From positions 1-64,000 of the forward strand of contig NZ_JACOPV010000022.1 of assembly GCF_016881005.1 (NCBI RefSeq): a stretch of 64,000 nucleotides of DNA, read 5' to 3'. This DNA comes from Pseudomonas arcuscaelestis (GTDB lineage: Bacteria > Pseudomonadota > Gammaproteobacteria > Pseudomonadales > Pseudomonadaceae). A program made the translations under genes and the position numbers. This document shows, piece by piece, positions 53,901 to 62,594 of the stretch (positions within the stretch are counted from its first letter, which is position 1; each line of letters starts with the position of its first letter). The notes under the pieces are model-generated. The model worked only from the letters and a program-made list of their open reading frames with translations. It ran no database searches and was not told where the DNA came from.

Positions 53901-56900
53901 GCTCTATCGTTACAGTGCCCAGCAAGACCTGCGTATTGGCGCGCCAGTGGCCAACCGAATTCGTCCGGAGAGCGAAGGGCTGATCGGTGCCTTCCTCAAT
54001 ACTCAAGTATTGCGTTGCCAGCTCGATGGGCACATGCGCGTCAGCGAACTGATCGACCAGGTGCGTCAGACGGTGATTGAAGGCCAGTCTCACCAGGACT
54101 TGCCGTTCGATCAACTGGTCGAAGCACTACAGCCTGCTCGCAGTACTGCCTACAACCCATTGTTCCAGGTGATGTGCAACGTTCAGCGCTGGGAGTTCCA
54201 GCAGAGCCGGCAATTGTCGGGTATGCAGGTGGATTACCTGGTCAATGATGCACGGGCAACCAAGTTCGATCTCAACCTCGAAGTCACCGACCTGGACCGT
54301 CGTCTGGGCTGCTGCCTGACCTACAGCTGCGACCTGTTTGATGAGCCACGTATCGCCATGATGGCTGAGCATTGGCAGAACCTGCTGGCGGCAATGCTGG
54401 ATAACCCAGAGCAATACCTGTGCGAGTTGCCGATGTTGGCCAGCGGCGAGCAACACGCATTGCGAGCAAGCCTTGAAGGAGACCTTAAGGCGGACCTCAG
54501 CCAGACCATCGAAAGCTTGTTCAGCGCCCAGGCGTTGCGCGAACCGCAAGCCATTGCCCTGACTTTTGCTGGCGAGCATTTGAGTTACGCCGAACTGGAT
54601 GCCCGATCCAATCAGTTGGCTCGGGTGCTGCGTGAGCGTGGTGTCGGTGCGCAGGTGCGCGTCGGCCTGGCACTGGAGCGCTCACTGGAAATGGTGGTGG
54701 GCCTCCTGGCGATTCTCAAGGCCGGGGGTGCCTACGTGCCGCTGGACCCGGAGTATCCGCCGGAACGTTTGCTTTACATGATCGAAGACAGCGGCATCAA
54801 CGTGTTGCTGGGGCAGCGCAGTCTTTTCGAGGCATTGGGCGAATTGCCCGCCGGGCTTGGCTGCTGGTGCCTGGAAGATGAGGCGGCGACCCTGGCTGAG
54901 GTCAGTCGTGAGCCGCTGCGCGCCACCAGCCTGCCGGGGCATCAGGCCTACCTGATATACACCTCAGGTTCCACCGGCAAGCCCAAAGGCGTAGTCGTCA
55001 GCCGGGGTGAGATCGCCATGCATTGCCAAGCGGTGATCAACGACTTCGGCATGCGCAGCGATGACTGTGAACTGCATTTCTATTCAATCAACTTTGACGC
55101 TGCCACGGAGCGCCTGCTGGTGCCATTGTTATGCGGTGCGCGGGTGGTATTGCGGGCGCAGGGGCAATGGGACGCGCAAGAGATCTGCTCGTTGATTCGT
55201 GAGCAGCAGGTATCGATTCTTGGTCTTACCCCAAGCTACGGCAGTCAATTGGCCCAGTGGCTGGCCAGTCGCAACGAAACCCTGGCGGTGCGCATGTGCA
55301 TCACCGGTGGCGAAGCACTGACCGGCGAGCACCTGCAGCGGATTCGCCAGGCGTTTACGCCACAGCAGTTTTTCAACGCCTACGGGCCAACCGAAACCGT
55401 GGTAATGCCCCTGGCGTGCCTGGCACCTGATCAGCTGCCAGCTGGGCTTGCCAGTGTGCCGATTGGTCGCGTGGTCGGTGCCCGGGTGGCGTACATTCTC
55501 GATGCCGATCTGGCCTTGCTGCCCCAGGGCGGCATTGGTGAGCTGTATGTCGGTGGCGCCGGTCTGGCCCAGGGCTACCATGCACGTCCCGGGCTGAGCG
55601 CAGAACGCTTTGTCGCCGACCCGTTCGCTGCTGATGGTGGACGTCTGTACCGTACAGGTGATCTGGTTCGTCAGGGTGCCGATGGGCTGGTCGAGTACAT
55701 GGGCCGTATCGACCATCAGGTGAAGATTCGCGGCTTCCGCATCGAACTGGGCGAAATCGAAACGCGACTGCTGGAGTATCCGGCGATCCGCGAGGCAGTG
55801 GTGCTGGCGCTGGACACGGCCGCAGGTAAGCAACTGGCTGCCTACCTGGTCTGCGATCAGGCGCTGGCCGATGCTGCCACACAGGTTGCACTGCGTGATG
55901 CACTCAAGGCACATCTACGTGTGCACCTCCCGGACTACATGGTGCCAACCCACCTGATGTTGCTTGAGCAGATGCCCTTGATGGGCAATGGCAAGCTCGA
56001 CCGAAGCGCACTACCGCCAGCGGATCTGGAGCAAGCGCGTGAGCACTACCAGGCACCGCGCAGTGAGCTGCAATTACAGTTGGCCAATCTCTGGCAGGAT
56101 GTCCTGAATGTGCAACGCGTCGGCCTACAGGACAATTTCTTCGAGCTGGGAGGTGACTCTATCCTGTCGATCCAGGTGGTCAGTCGCGCGCGTCAGTTGG
56201 GGCTGCATTTCACCCCGCGTGACCTGTTCCAGCACCAGACAGTCCAGACCTTGGCCACGGTGGTTCGGCGCAGTGACGATAGCCAGGTCGATCAAGGCCC
56301 CTTGAGCGGTCGTGCGGCGTTGACACCCATCCAGCAGTGGTTCTTCGACAGCGATGTGGCGCAACCGCAGCACTGGAACCAGGCGGTGTTGCTGGCACCG
56401 ACCGAGCGTCTGCTAGCCAGGTTGCTGGAGCAGACCTTGCAGCGACTGGTCGAGCATCACGATGCATTGCGCTTGCGCTTCACTGCGCTGGAAGGCCAAT
56501 GGCAGGGCGACTACGTGCAGGGCGGCAGCCGCGAATTGCTCTGGCAGGTATCGGTGAGCAGTTTTGCCGAATGCCAGGCGTTGTACAGCGATGTTCAGCG
56601 CAGCCTCGACCTGCATAACGGGCCGCTGCTGAGGGCCTTACTGGTTGAAGACAGCAGCGGCGAACAGCCTTTGCTGCTGGCAATACATCACTTGGTGGTC
56701 GACGGTGTGTCGTGGCGGGTACTGCTGGAAGATGTGCAGGCGCTGTATCGCGGGGAGACGCTGGCGCCCAAGACCCGCGCCATGAGTGATTGGGCCGCGC
56801 GTCTGCAGACGTACGCCAGCAGTGACTCCCTGCGTGATGAGCAAAGCTGGTGGCAGCGCCAACTGGGCGCGGCCCACCTGGAGCTGCCGTGCGACCACCC

Positions 56901-59900
56901 ACAAGGGGCGAACCTGCACAAGCAGGCCCGTACCCTGAGTGTGCGCCTGGACTCGAACCAGACCCGACAACTGCTCAAGGACGCACCGGCGGCCTACCAT
57001 ACCCAGGTCAATGACCTGCTGTTGACGGCACTGGCCCAGGTATTGTGCCGCTGGAGCGGTCAGCCGTCGGTGCTGGTGCAGCTTGAAGGCCATGGCCGCG
57101 AACACCTGTTCGACGACATGGACCTGACCCGCAGTGTGGGTTGGTTCACCAGCGCTTATCCCTTGAGCCTGAGCCCTTCGACGGCTGAAGGTGAAGCCGG
57201 GCAGGGGGCCTCGATCAAGGCCATCAAGGAGCAATTGCGCCAGGTACCGCACAAGGGCCTGGGTTATGGGGTGCTGCGCTACCTGGGCGATCCGTCGGTA
57301 CGCGAAAGCATGGCCGCCTTGCCACAGGCGCGGATTACCTTCAATTACCTCGGCCAATTCGACCAGCAGTTCCAGGACGATGCCCTGTTCATGCCAGTGG
57401 ATGAATCGGTCGGCGAGGCCCATGACCTGGAGGCGCCACTGCCGAATTGGATGAGTATCGACGGTCAGGTGTACGGGGGTGAACTTCAACTGCGCTGGAC
57501 GTTCAGCATCGAACGCTACGACGAGCGCACCATCGAACATCTCGCCCAGGCTTACAAAGCACAACTGCTTGGCCTGATCGCGCATTGCCTGGACGACAAC
57601 AACACAAGCTTCACGCCTTCGGACTTCCCGCTTGCGCAACTGTCCCAGGAGCAGATCGACAACCTGCCCGTGCCGGCGGCACACATCGAAGATGTGTACC
57701 CACTGACGCCGATGCAGGAAGGCTTGCTACTGCACACCTTGCTTGAACCCGGCACCGGCATTTACTACATGCAGGACCGCTATCGGATCAACAGTGCCCT
57801 GGATCCCCAGCGCTTTGGCCAGGCCTGGCAGGCCGTGGTTGGGCGTCATGAAGCACTTCGCGCGTCGTTCAGTTGGAATGCTGGCGAAGCCATGTTGCAG
57901 ATCATTCATAAACCCGGCACTGCCACGCTCGACTATCAAGACTGGGCCGACCTTGGCGATAACGAACAGGAAGCGCGCTTGCAGGCCTTGCACAAGCAGG
58001 AGCGTGAAGCCGGTTTCGATCTACTGCAGCAGGCACCGTTCCACCTGCGCCTGATCCGCGTGGGTGCAGACCGGTACTGGTTCATGATGAGCAACCACCA
58101 CATCCTCATTGATGCCTGGTGTCGCTCGCTGTTGATGAATGATTTCTTCGAATTGTATATGGCCCTGGGTGAGGGTCGCGACGCCCAACTGGCGGTAGCG
58201 CCGCGCTACCGCGACTACATCGGCTGGCTGCAACATCAGGATTTGGATGAAGCGCGCCAGTGGTGGCGGGAAAACCTCCACGGCTTTGAACGCAGCACGG
58301 CGGTGCCGAGTGATCGTCCACTGCTTCGGGATCACGGCGTCGAGAACGCCGGGATGCTCGTTGGCGATTGTTACACCCGCCTGGATGCAGCCGACGGTGC
58401 ACGCTTGCGGGAGCTGGCCCAGGCCCACCAACTGACCATCAACACGTTCGCCCAGGCGGCGTGGGCGCTGGTATTGAGCCGCTACAGTGGCGAGCGTGAT
58501 GTGCTGTTTGGCGTCACCGTAGCCGGTCGTCCGGTCAGCATGCCGCAGATGCAGCGCACCGTAGGTTTGTTTATCAATAGCATCGCCTTGCGCGTGAAGT
58601 TGCCAGCGGCGGGTGCGCATTGCAGCGTGCAGCAATGGCTCAAGGGCTTGCTCGAACACAACATGCAATTGCGCGAGTATGAATACCTGCCATTGGTGAG
58701 CATTCAGGCGTGCAGCGAGCTACCGAAAGGACAGCCGCTGTTCGATAGCCTTTTTGTGTTCGAGAACGCCCCCGTAGAAGTCTCGGTGCTGGATCGGGCA
58801 CAAAGCCTCAATGCCAGCTCCGACTCGGGCCGTACCCACACCAACTTCCCCCTGACTGCGGTTTGTTACCCGGGTGATGACCTGGGCCTGCACCTGTCAT
58901 TCGATCAGCGCTATTTCGATACCGCCACGGTCGAGCGCATGCTGGCCGAGTTCAAACGGCTGCTGCTGGCCCTGGCCGATGGTTTCTTCGCCGACATGAG
59001 CGAGCTGCCATTGCTCGGTGAGCACGAACGGCGCTTTTTGCTCGATGACTGCAACCGTAGCGAACAGGTCTACCCCCTGGAGCAGAGTTATGTGGCGCAG
59101 TTCGAAGCAAGGGTTGCGGCCCATCCGCAGCGCACGGTGGCGCGCTGCCTTGAGGCGACGCTCAGCTATGCCCAACTCAATCAGCAGGCCAACCGTCTTG
59201 GGCATGCCTTGGTTGCAGCCGGGGTAACGCTGGACCAACCGGTGGCGCTGTTGGCAGAGCGTGACTTGCCATTGTTGGGCATGATCATCGGTAGCTTCAA
59301 GGCCGGTGCCGGTTACTTGCCGCTGGACCCTGGCCTGCCAACGGCGCGCCTGCAACGCATTGTCGAACTCAGCCACACGCCCGTTCTGGTGTGCACCCAG
59401 GCTTGCGCCGAGCAAGGTCGAGCGCTGCTGGATGAACTGGTGTGTGCGGGGCGTCCGAAACTGCTGATCTGGGAGCAGGTGCAGAGCGCGCAGGGGGCGG
59501 ACCTCAACCCGGGTATCTATAGTGATCCGGACAACCTTGCGTATGTGATCTACACCTCAGGCTCCACCGGCTTGCCCAAGGGCGTGATGGTCGAGCAGCG
59601 CGGCATGCTAAACAACCAACTGAGCAAGGTGCCGTACCTGCAATTGGACGAGCAGGATGTGATCGCCCAGACCGCCTCGCAGAGTTTCGACATCTCGGTC
59701 TGGCAATTCCTCGCCGCGCCGTTGTTCGGCGCGCAGGTGGCGATTGTGCCCAATGCCATTGCCCATGATCCCCAAGGACTGCTTGAGCACGTCCAGGCCT
59801 GTGGCGTTACGGTGCTGGAAAGCGTGCCGTCGCTGATTCAAGGCATGCTCGCCAATGAACACCGGCAACTGGACGGTCTGCGCTGGATGCTGCCGACCGG

Positions 59901-60930
59901 TGAAGCGATGCCGCCGGAGCTGGCTTGGCAATGGCTGCAGCGTTACCCACAGGTTGCATTGGTCAACGCTTATGGCCCGGCTGAATGCTCGGATGACGTC
60001 GCCTTTTTCCGTGTCGATGCTGATTCGACCCGTGGCAGCTACTTACCCATTGGTACGCCAACCGACAACAACCGTTTGTACCTGTTGGATGACGATCAGG
60101 CCTTGGTGCCGCTGGGGGCTGTGGGTGAGCTGTGCGTTGCGGGTACCGGTGTTGGTCGAGGCTATGTCAGTGATCCGTTGCGCACGGCCCAGGCGTTTGT
60201 TCCCCACCCGTTCGGCGCGCCTGGGGAGCGTTTGTACCGCACTGGCGACCTGGCGCGTCGACGCGTGGATGGCGTGCTTGAATACGTGGGGCGCATCGAT
60301 CACCAGGTGAAGATTCGCGGCTATCGCATTGAGCTGGGTGAAATCGAGGCGCGCTTGCATGAGCAGGCCGAGATTCGCGACGCCGCAGTGGGTGTGCAGG
60401 AAGGCGGCAACGGCAAGCACCTGGTGGGTTACCTGGTGGCCAGTGATGCAGGCGCCAACCTTGCGGCCGTGCTGGAGCGGATCAAGCAACGTCTACGCGC
60501 CGAGTTGCCTGAGTACATGGTTCCGTTGCACTGGACCTGGCTCCAGCAGTTGCCGCTCAATGCCAACGGCAAGCTGGATCGCAAGGCATTGCCGCGTATC
60601 GACTTTGCTGCTCAGCAGCGTCAGGACTACCTGGCACCGCGCAGTGAACTGGAGCACACCCTGGCGCTGATCTGGGCCGACATACTCAAGGTTGAGAGGG
60701 TGGGGGTGTGTGACAACTTTTTCGAGTTGGGTGGTCATTCCCTGTTGGCGACCCAGATTGCCTCACGGGTTCAGAAGACACTGCAATTGAATGTGCCGTT
60801 GCGGGCGATGTTCGAGTGCAGCACGGTCGAGGAGCTGGCCATCTATGTGGACGGTCTCAAGGCCAGTGAGCTGAGTGATGACAAGGTCGACCGCTTGAGT
60901 GATCTGATGGCGGAGCTGGAAGCGCTGTAG
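47962..60930 (+). CDS. pvdL: Pyoverdine chromophore non-ribosomal peptide synthetase PvdL
   Basis: A 4322-residue cytoplasmic megasynthetase that starts the pyoverdine chromophore. Order read from motifs: acyl-ligase (1-~590; YTSGSTALPKG at 173), carrier T1 (Ser619), C1 (HHIVTDG 806-812), A1 (YTSGSTG ~1277), T2 (Ser1663), C2 (HHIVTEG 1855-1861), A2 (~2333), T3 with GGDSI (Ser2733), epimerase (HHLVVDG 2909-2915), C3 (HHILIDA 3379-3385), A3 (3864) and T4 (Ser4260). No thioesterase. Colinear with known PvdL: fatty acid, Glu, D-Tyr, Dab; the substrates are inferred from this order. The ATG at 47962 follows AGGAA; upstream open frame covers the promoter. PvdS box at 47828. Confidence 0.97.
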   Translation: MTDAFELPVTLVQALAQRAAQTPQRVALRFLADDPQQEAVLDYRELDLRARTIAAALQARTDFGDRAVLLFPSGPDYVAAFFGCLYAGVIAVPAYPPESSRRHHQERLLSIIDDAQPRLLLTSSALQDSLQALEVLSEAAAPQLLATDRLPANLADAWQVPALQANDIAFLQYTSGSTALPKGVQVSHGNLVANEVLIRQGFGIDLNPDDVIVSWLPLYHDMGLIGGLLQPIFSGVPCVLMAPAYFLARPQRWLQAISDHGGTISGGPDFAYRLCSERVSGAALANLDLSRWRVAYSGSEPIRQDSLQAFADRFSSCGFNAQSFFASYGLAEATLFVSGSSRGQGIGAVSLDAAALARNCAEPGNDTMQMSCGRSQPEHDVQIVDPQQLTVLDDNRVGEIWARGPSIASGYWRNPQATARTFVEHGGHTWLRTGDLGFLRGGELFVTGRLKDLLIVRGHNLYPQDLEKTLEREVQVLRKGRVAVFAVDNLGEEGIGVAVEVSRNVQKTTTAQGLINTLRQVVADACQQAPAVVLLLNPGALPKTSSGKLQRSACRMRMDDGSLDCYARFPETQPAPAPALGAGVHGSRLQGLIARAWCEHLGVEQVAQDDHFFLLGGNSISATQLTAQLVDELGLQLSVQLLFECPQLDNFCSAVAALQKQGGATPGAIEHLDRGQAWPQSLAQHRMWLLWQMDMHSAAYNIPGALRLRGELDHAAVQSSFQSLVERHESLRTVFSEVDGQALQQVLPVLALDVQHLDLSALERDQVMLRREAEAQQPFDLQTGPLLRVTLVRLADEEHQLWVTLHHIVTDGWSMNILIDEFSRLYAAHSQGQQAELPALRLDYLDYGNWHRQWLVEGEAARQLNYWRAQLGGEQPVLDLPIDHPRSNQQRKLAERLSLRVPAALSEALRNTARQHDSTLFMILLAGFQSLLHRYSGQRDIRVGVPNANRARLETHSLVGFFINTQVLRAELNSRMPFTELLAQVRETTVQAQAHQDLPFEQLLAAFPEAREQGLFQVMFNHQQRDLGALRRLPGLLAEELPWHSREAKFDLQLHSEEDHQGRLSLSFDYASELFDADSVQRLAAHLISLLEQVCAAPTLTIGDVQLLDAQGREQLLKWGQAPAPAVQQWVVEQLNEQARTTPQRVALVWDGGSLDYAGLHQQANRLAHYLRDKGVGPDVCVAIAAERSPQLLIGILAILKAGGAYVPLDVDYPPERLAYMLADCGAGLLLSHSDMLQRLPHVAGVSILAMDQLKLDSWPCQPPGLHLHAENLAYVIYTSGSTGQPKGVGNTHAALAERLHWMQQRYGLDETDVLMQKAPISFDVSVWECFWPLVNGCRLVLAGPGEHRDPQRIAALVREHGVTTLHFVPALLQVFIQEPLAAACTSLRRLFSGGEALSGALRDRVLQVLPEAALDNRYGPTETAINVTHWQCSQADGARSPIGRPLANVVCRVMDEQLQLSAPGVPGELYLGGAGLARGYLARPGLTAERFVPQPDGDGQRLYRSGDRARWVASLGVLEYLGRLDQQVKLRGFRVEPEEVEACLLGQPGVDQAVVVIRQTAAGAQLVGYYSGSENNAGLLTALAEQLPSYMVPALLMHIVQMPLGPSGKVERKALPEPVWVTGEHIEPRTALEQQIAAIWREVLGVQQVGLQDDFFALGGHSLLATQIISRTRQACNVELPLRVLFEASQLRAFAGEIDAIQRSGSHNLQGAIARVDRRQAVPLSYSQQRMWFLWQMEPDSPAYNVGGMARLGGVLDVSRFEQALQSLIVRHETLRTTFPSIDGVPYQCVHRDSQVQMDWQDFSAHSPAERESLLQAFADQQAHQPFDLERGPLLRACLAKAGEQEHYFVLTLHHIVTEGWAMDIFARELGELYEAYVDERESPLQALPVQYLDYSVWQRQWLEGGEGQRQLDYWKTKLGAEHPVLELPTDRPRPAVQSHRGELYRFDLSPHLAAQVRQFNAERGLTLFMTMTATLAVLLYRYSAQQDLRIGAPVANRIRPESEGLIGAFLNTQVLRCQLDGHMRVSELIDQVRQTVIEGQSHQDLPFDQLVEALQPARSTAYNPLFQVMCNVQRWEFQQSRQLSGMQVDYLVNDARATKFDLNLEVTDLDRRLGCCLTYSCDLFDEPRIAMMAEHWQNLLAAMLDNPEQYLCELPMLASGEQHALRASLEGDLKADLSQTIESLFSAQALREPQAIALTFAGEHLSYAELDARSNQLARVLRERGVGAQVRVGLALERSLEMVVGLLAILKAGGAYVPLDPEYPPERLLYMIEDSGINVLLGQRSLFEALGELPAGLGCWCLEDEAATLAEVSREPLRATSLPGHQAYLIYTSGSTGKPKGVVVSRGEIAMHCQAVINDFGMRSDDCELHFYSINFDAATERLLVPLLCGARVVLRAQGQWDAQEICSLIREQQVSILGLTPSYGSQLAQWLASRNETLAVRMCITGGEALTGEHLQRIRQAFTPQQFFNAYGPTETVVMPLACLAPDQLPAGLASVPIGRVVGARVAYILDADLALLPQGGIGELYVGGAGLAQGYHARPGLSAERFVADPFAADGGRLYRTGDLVRQGADGLVEYMGRIDHQVKIRGFRIELGEIETRLLEYPAIREAVVLALDTAAGKQLAAYLVCDQALADAATQVALRDALKAHLRVHLPDYMVPTHLMLLEQMPLMGNGKLDRSALPPADLEQAREHYQAPRSELQLQLANLWQDVLNVQRVGLQDNFFELGGDSILSIQVVSRARQLGLHFTPRDLFQHQTVQTLATVVRRSDDSQVDQGPLSGRAALTPIQQWFFDSDVAQPQHWNQAVLLAPTERLLARLLEQTLQRLVEHHDALRLRFTALEGQWQGDYVQGGSRELLWQVSVSSFAECQALYSDVQRSLDLHNGPLLRALLVEDSSGEQPLLLAIHHLVVDGVSWRVLLEDVQALYRGETLAPKTRAMSDWAARLQTYASSDSLRDEQSWWQRQLGAAHLELPCDHPQGANLHKQARTLSVRLDSNQTRQLLKDAPAAYHTQVNDLLLTALAQVLCRWSGQPSVLVQLEGHGREHLFDDMDLTRSVGWFTSAYPLSLSPSTAEGEAGQGASIKAIKEQLRQVPHKGLGYGVLRYLGDPSVRESMAALPQARITFNYLGQFDQQFQDDALFMPVDESVGEAHDLEAPLPNWMSIDGQVYGGELQLRWTFSIERYDERTIEHLAQAYKAQLLGLIAHCLDDNNTSFTPSDFPLAQLSQEQIDNLPVPAAHIEDVYPLTPMQEGLLLHTLLEPGTGIYYMQDRYRINSALDPQRFGQAWQAVVGRHEALRASFSWNAGEAMLQIIHKPGTATLDYQDWADLGDNEQEARLQALHKQEREAGFDLLQQAPFHLRLIRVGADRYWFMMSNHHILIDAWCRSLLMNDFFELYMALGEGRDAQLAVAPRYRDYIGWLQHQDLDEARQWWRENLHGFERSTAVPSDRPLLRDHGVENAGMLVGDCYTRLDAADGARLRELAQAHQLTINTFAQAAWALVLSRYSGERDVLFGVTVAGRPVSMPQMQRTVGLFINSIALRVKLPAAGAHCSVQQWLKGLLEHNMQLREYEYLPLVSIQACSELPKGQPLFDSLFVFENAPVEVSVLDRAQSLNASSDSGRTHTNFPLTAVCYPGDDLGLHLSFDQRYFDTATVERMLAEFKRLLLALADGFFADMSELPLLGEHERRFLLDDCNRSEQVYPLEQSYVAQFEARVAAHPQRTVARCLEATLSYAQLNQQANRLGHALVAAGVTLDQPVALLAERDLPLLGMIIGSFKAGAGYLPLDPGLPTARLQRIVELSHTPVLVCTQACAEQGRALLDELVCAGRPKLLIWEQVQSAQGADLNPGIYSDPDNLAYVIYTSGSTGLPKGVMVEQRGMLNNQLSKVPYLQLDEQDVIAQTASQSFDISVWQFLAAPLFGAQVAIVPNAIAHDPQGLLEHVQACGVTVLESVPSLIQGMLANEHRQLDGLRWMLPTGEAMPPELAWQWLQRYPQVALVNAYGPAECSDDVAFFRVDADSTRGSYLPIGTPTDNNRLYLLDDDQALVPLGAVGELCVAGTGVGRGYVSDPLRTAQAFVPHPFGAPGERLYRTGDLARRRVDGVLEYVGRIDHQVKIRGYRIELGEIEARLHEQAEIRDAAVGVQEGGNGKHLVGYLVASDAGANLAAVLERIKQRLRAELPEYMVPLHWTWLQQLPLNANGKLDRKALPRIDFAAQQRQDYLAPRSELEHTLALIWADILKVERVGVCDNFFELGGHSLLATQIASRVQKTLQLNVPLRAMFECSTVEELAIYVDGLKASELSDDKVDRLSDLMAELEAL

Positions 60931-60942
60931 GGGCTGAAAACC

Positions 60943-60970
60943 ATCGCGGGGGCAAGCTTGCTCCCGCGAT
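60943..60970. repeat. REP-type palindrome after pvdL
   Basis: A 28-bp near-perfect palindrome (atcgcgggggcaag / cttgctcccgcgat) with one mismatched pair, between convergent pvdL and dsbG. It is likely a REP unit serving as a 3' hairpin for both. Confidence 0.75.
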
Positions 60971-60987
60971 AGCGCTCGCTGAAACCC

Positions 60988-61752
60988 TCAGCGTTTGCCC
61001 AGAATTTTCCCCAGCATCTCTGGCCGTGGCGCGCCTTGCTGCGACTGCATTTGCTGTTGCTCATCCAGATAGAAAATTGCCGGCGTTGCCGACAAGCCCA
61101 ATTCCTCCATCAACGCCAGGTTGGCGTCGAGTTTGGCTTGCACCGCGGCGGGAATCTTATCGAGTGCCTTGAGGGTGCTGGCCTTGCCGGCGCTCTCATG
61201 CTTGTGCAGGGCCTGCACCGGATCATTGCTGGCCATCAGCGCTGCAGATTTGCCTGGGCTGTCTTCGCGAATGATACCGACCATGATGTGACGCAACTGT
61301 ACTTTACCCGACTCCACCCATGGCCGGGCCTGCTGCCAGAACATGTTGCAGTACGGGCAATTGGGGTCGCTGAACAGGTAGACAATGCGTGGCGCATCAG
61401 CCTTGCCGTCGGCGATCCAGGCGGTCTTTTCCATTTTCGCCCAGGCCTCCTTGGCCATCGGCGCATACACCAGCTTTTGCAGCGGTGCTTCACTCAGGTC
61501 CTGGCCTTGTTCATTGAACAGACTGCCGACCAGTACATGCTTGCCGTCGGGCGTCAGGTACAACGCCATGCCGCGGTTCTGATATTCGGCGGCGTATCCG
61601 CGCAGGCCGTTGGGAGCATCGAAGCTGCCTTTGACTTTTACACCCTTGGCTTCAATTTGCTGCACAGCCTTGGGCAGCGGTTCGGCCGCGATGACCTGGC
61701 TGGCCAGCAGGCCGAAAGTGAGGGTAACAGGCAGTTTCAACAATGAGTGCAT
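60988..61752 (-). CDS. dsbG: Thiol:disulfide interchange protein DsbG
   Basis: A 254-residue periplasmic protein with signal peptide (PVTLTFGLLASQVIAA). An N-terminal dimerisation domain (AVQQIEAKGVKVKGSFDAP) is followed by the thioredoxin fold with DPNCPYCNMFW (CPYC active site) and cis-proline TPAIFY. DsbG protects or isomerises periplasmic cysteines, kept reduced by DsbD, encoded upstream. ATG overlaps the 3' end of the upstream gene by 16 bp. Confidence 0.93.
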   Translation of the reverse strand: MHSLLKLPVTLTFGLLASQVIAAEPLPKAVQQIEAKGVKVKGSFDAPNGLRGYAAEYQNRGMALYLTPDGKHVLVGSLFNEQGQDLSEAPLQKLVYAPMAKEAWAKMEKTAWIADGKADAPRIVYLFSDPNCPYCNMFWQQARPWVESGKVQLRHIMVGIIREDSPGKSAALMASNDPVQALHKHESAGKASTLKALDKIPAAVQAKLDANLALMEELGLSATPAIFYLDEQQQMQSQQGAPRPEMLGKILGKR

Positions 61753-62594
61753 GCGTCGTTCCTTGAGGAGTTGGAGGCGGCGGGCGCAGGAGCGCGCTCG
61801 AAGGATTCCAGTGCGTGACTGAGGCTGGCGCGCGACAGTTCGCCCAAATGGCTGCCGACCAAACGGCCGTCGGCGTTGTAGAACAGTGTGGTAGGAAGCG
61901 CCATGGAGCCGACTTTCTGCGCCAGTTGGCCACCGCCATCAAACAGCACATGTGACAGGTTGAGCCCGGTGGTGGCGAGAAAGGTGCTGACGGTCTGTGG
62001 AGTTTCTCCCTGGTTGACGAACAGGAAGGTAATGTCCGGGTGTTCATGTTGCGCTTGTTGCAGTACCGGCATTTCTCGTCGACACGGTGGGCACCAGGTA
62101 GCCCAGAGGTTGATAACCAGCGGCCGGCCACTGTAGGTGGTGAGTTGCACCGCTTCGCCGTTGGCTTTCTTCAGGCTGACTTCGGGCAACTGCGTGCCTT
62201 GTTCGTAGAGGTGGCTGGCCAGGCTGCCAAGCAGCCAGAACAAGGCGCCGCTGAACAAACCCCAGCCCAACGGCCGGCGTAGCGCGTTGCGGCGCCAGCC
62301 TTGCCACAGGGCACCCATGATAACCACCAGCAGACCCGGCCAAAGCAGGAAGCCGCCATCACGCAGGTCGATGATCTGCAGGGGATCTTCGCGGTACATC
62401 GACCAGTAGCTCAGTACAAAACCCAGGCGAGCCCCCAGCAGGCCGAGCAGGAACAGGCTGAACAGCACCGACTCCGGGTTGTCACCGCCGCGCTTGGCTA
62501 CCCGCCAGCCAACCACGGTGGCCAGGGTCAAGGCACAGATAAGCAGCAAATGGTCGACGGCCATGGTCAACGGCCCGAGATTAACGGTCAGCAT
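61737..62594 (-). CDS. TlpA-like thioredoxin with N-terminal Lgt-like membrane domain
   Basis: A 285-residue protein in two parts. Residues 1-~135 have four membrane segments resembling prolipoprotein diacylglyceryl transferase (GARLGFVLSYWSMYREDPLQ), but the catalytic His-Gly-Gly stretch is not present (LLWPGLL instead), so enzymatic Lgt activity is unlikely. Residues ~145-270 are a periplasmic TlpA/ResA fold with WATWCPPCRREMP and MALPTTLFY (cis-Pro). The tail ends in CTHC. The ATG overlaps the dsbD stop by one base (TGATG). Likely reduced by DsbD; the substrate is unknown. Confidence 0.85.
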   Translation of the reverse strand: MLTVNLGPLTMAVDHLLLICALTLATVVGWRVAKRGGDNPESVLFSLFLLGLLGARLGFVLSYWSMYREDPLQIIDLRDGGFLLWPGLLVVIMGALWQGWRRNALRRPLGWGLFSGALFWLLGSLASHLYEQGTQLPEVSLKKANGEAVQLTTYSGRPLVINLWATWCPPCRREMPVLQQAQHEHPDITFLFVNQGETPQTVSTFLATTGLNLSHVLFDGGGQLAQKVGSMALPTTLFYNADGRLVGSHLGELSRASLSHALESFERAPAPAASNSSRNDACTHC

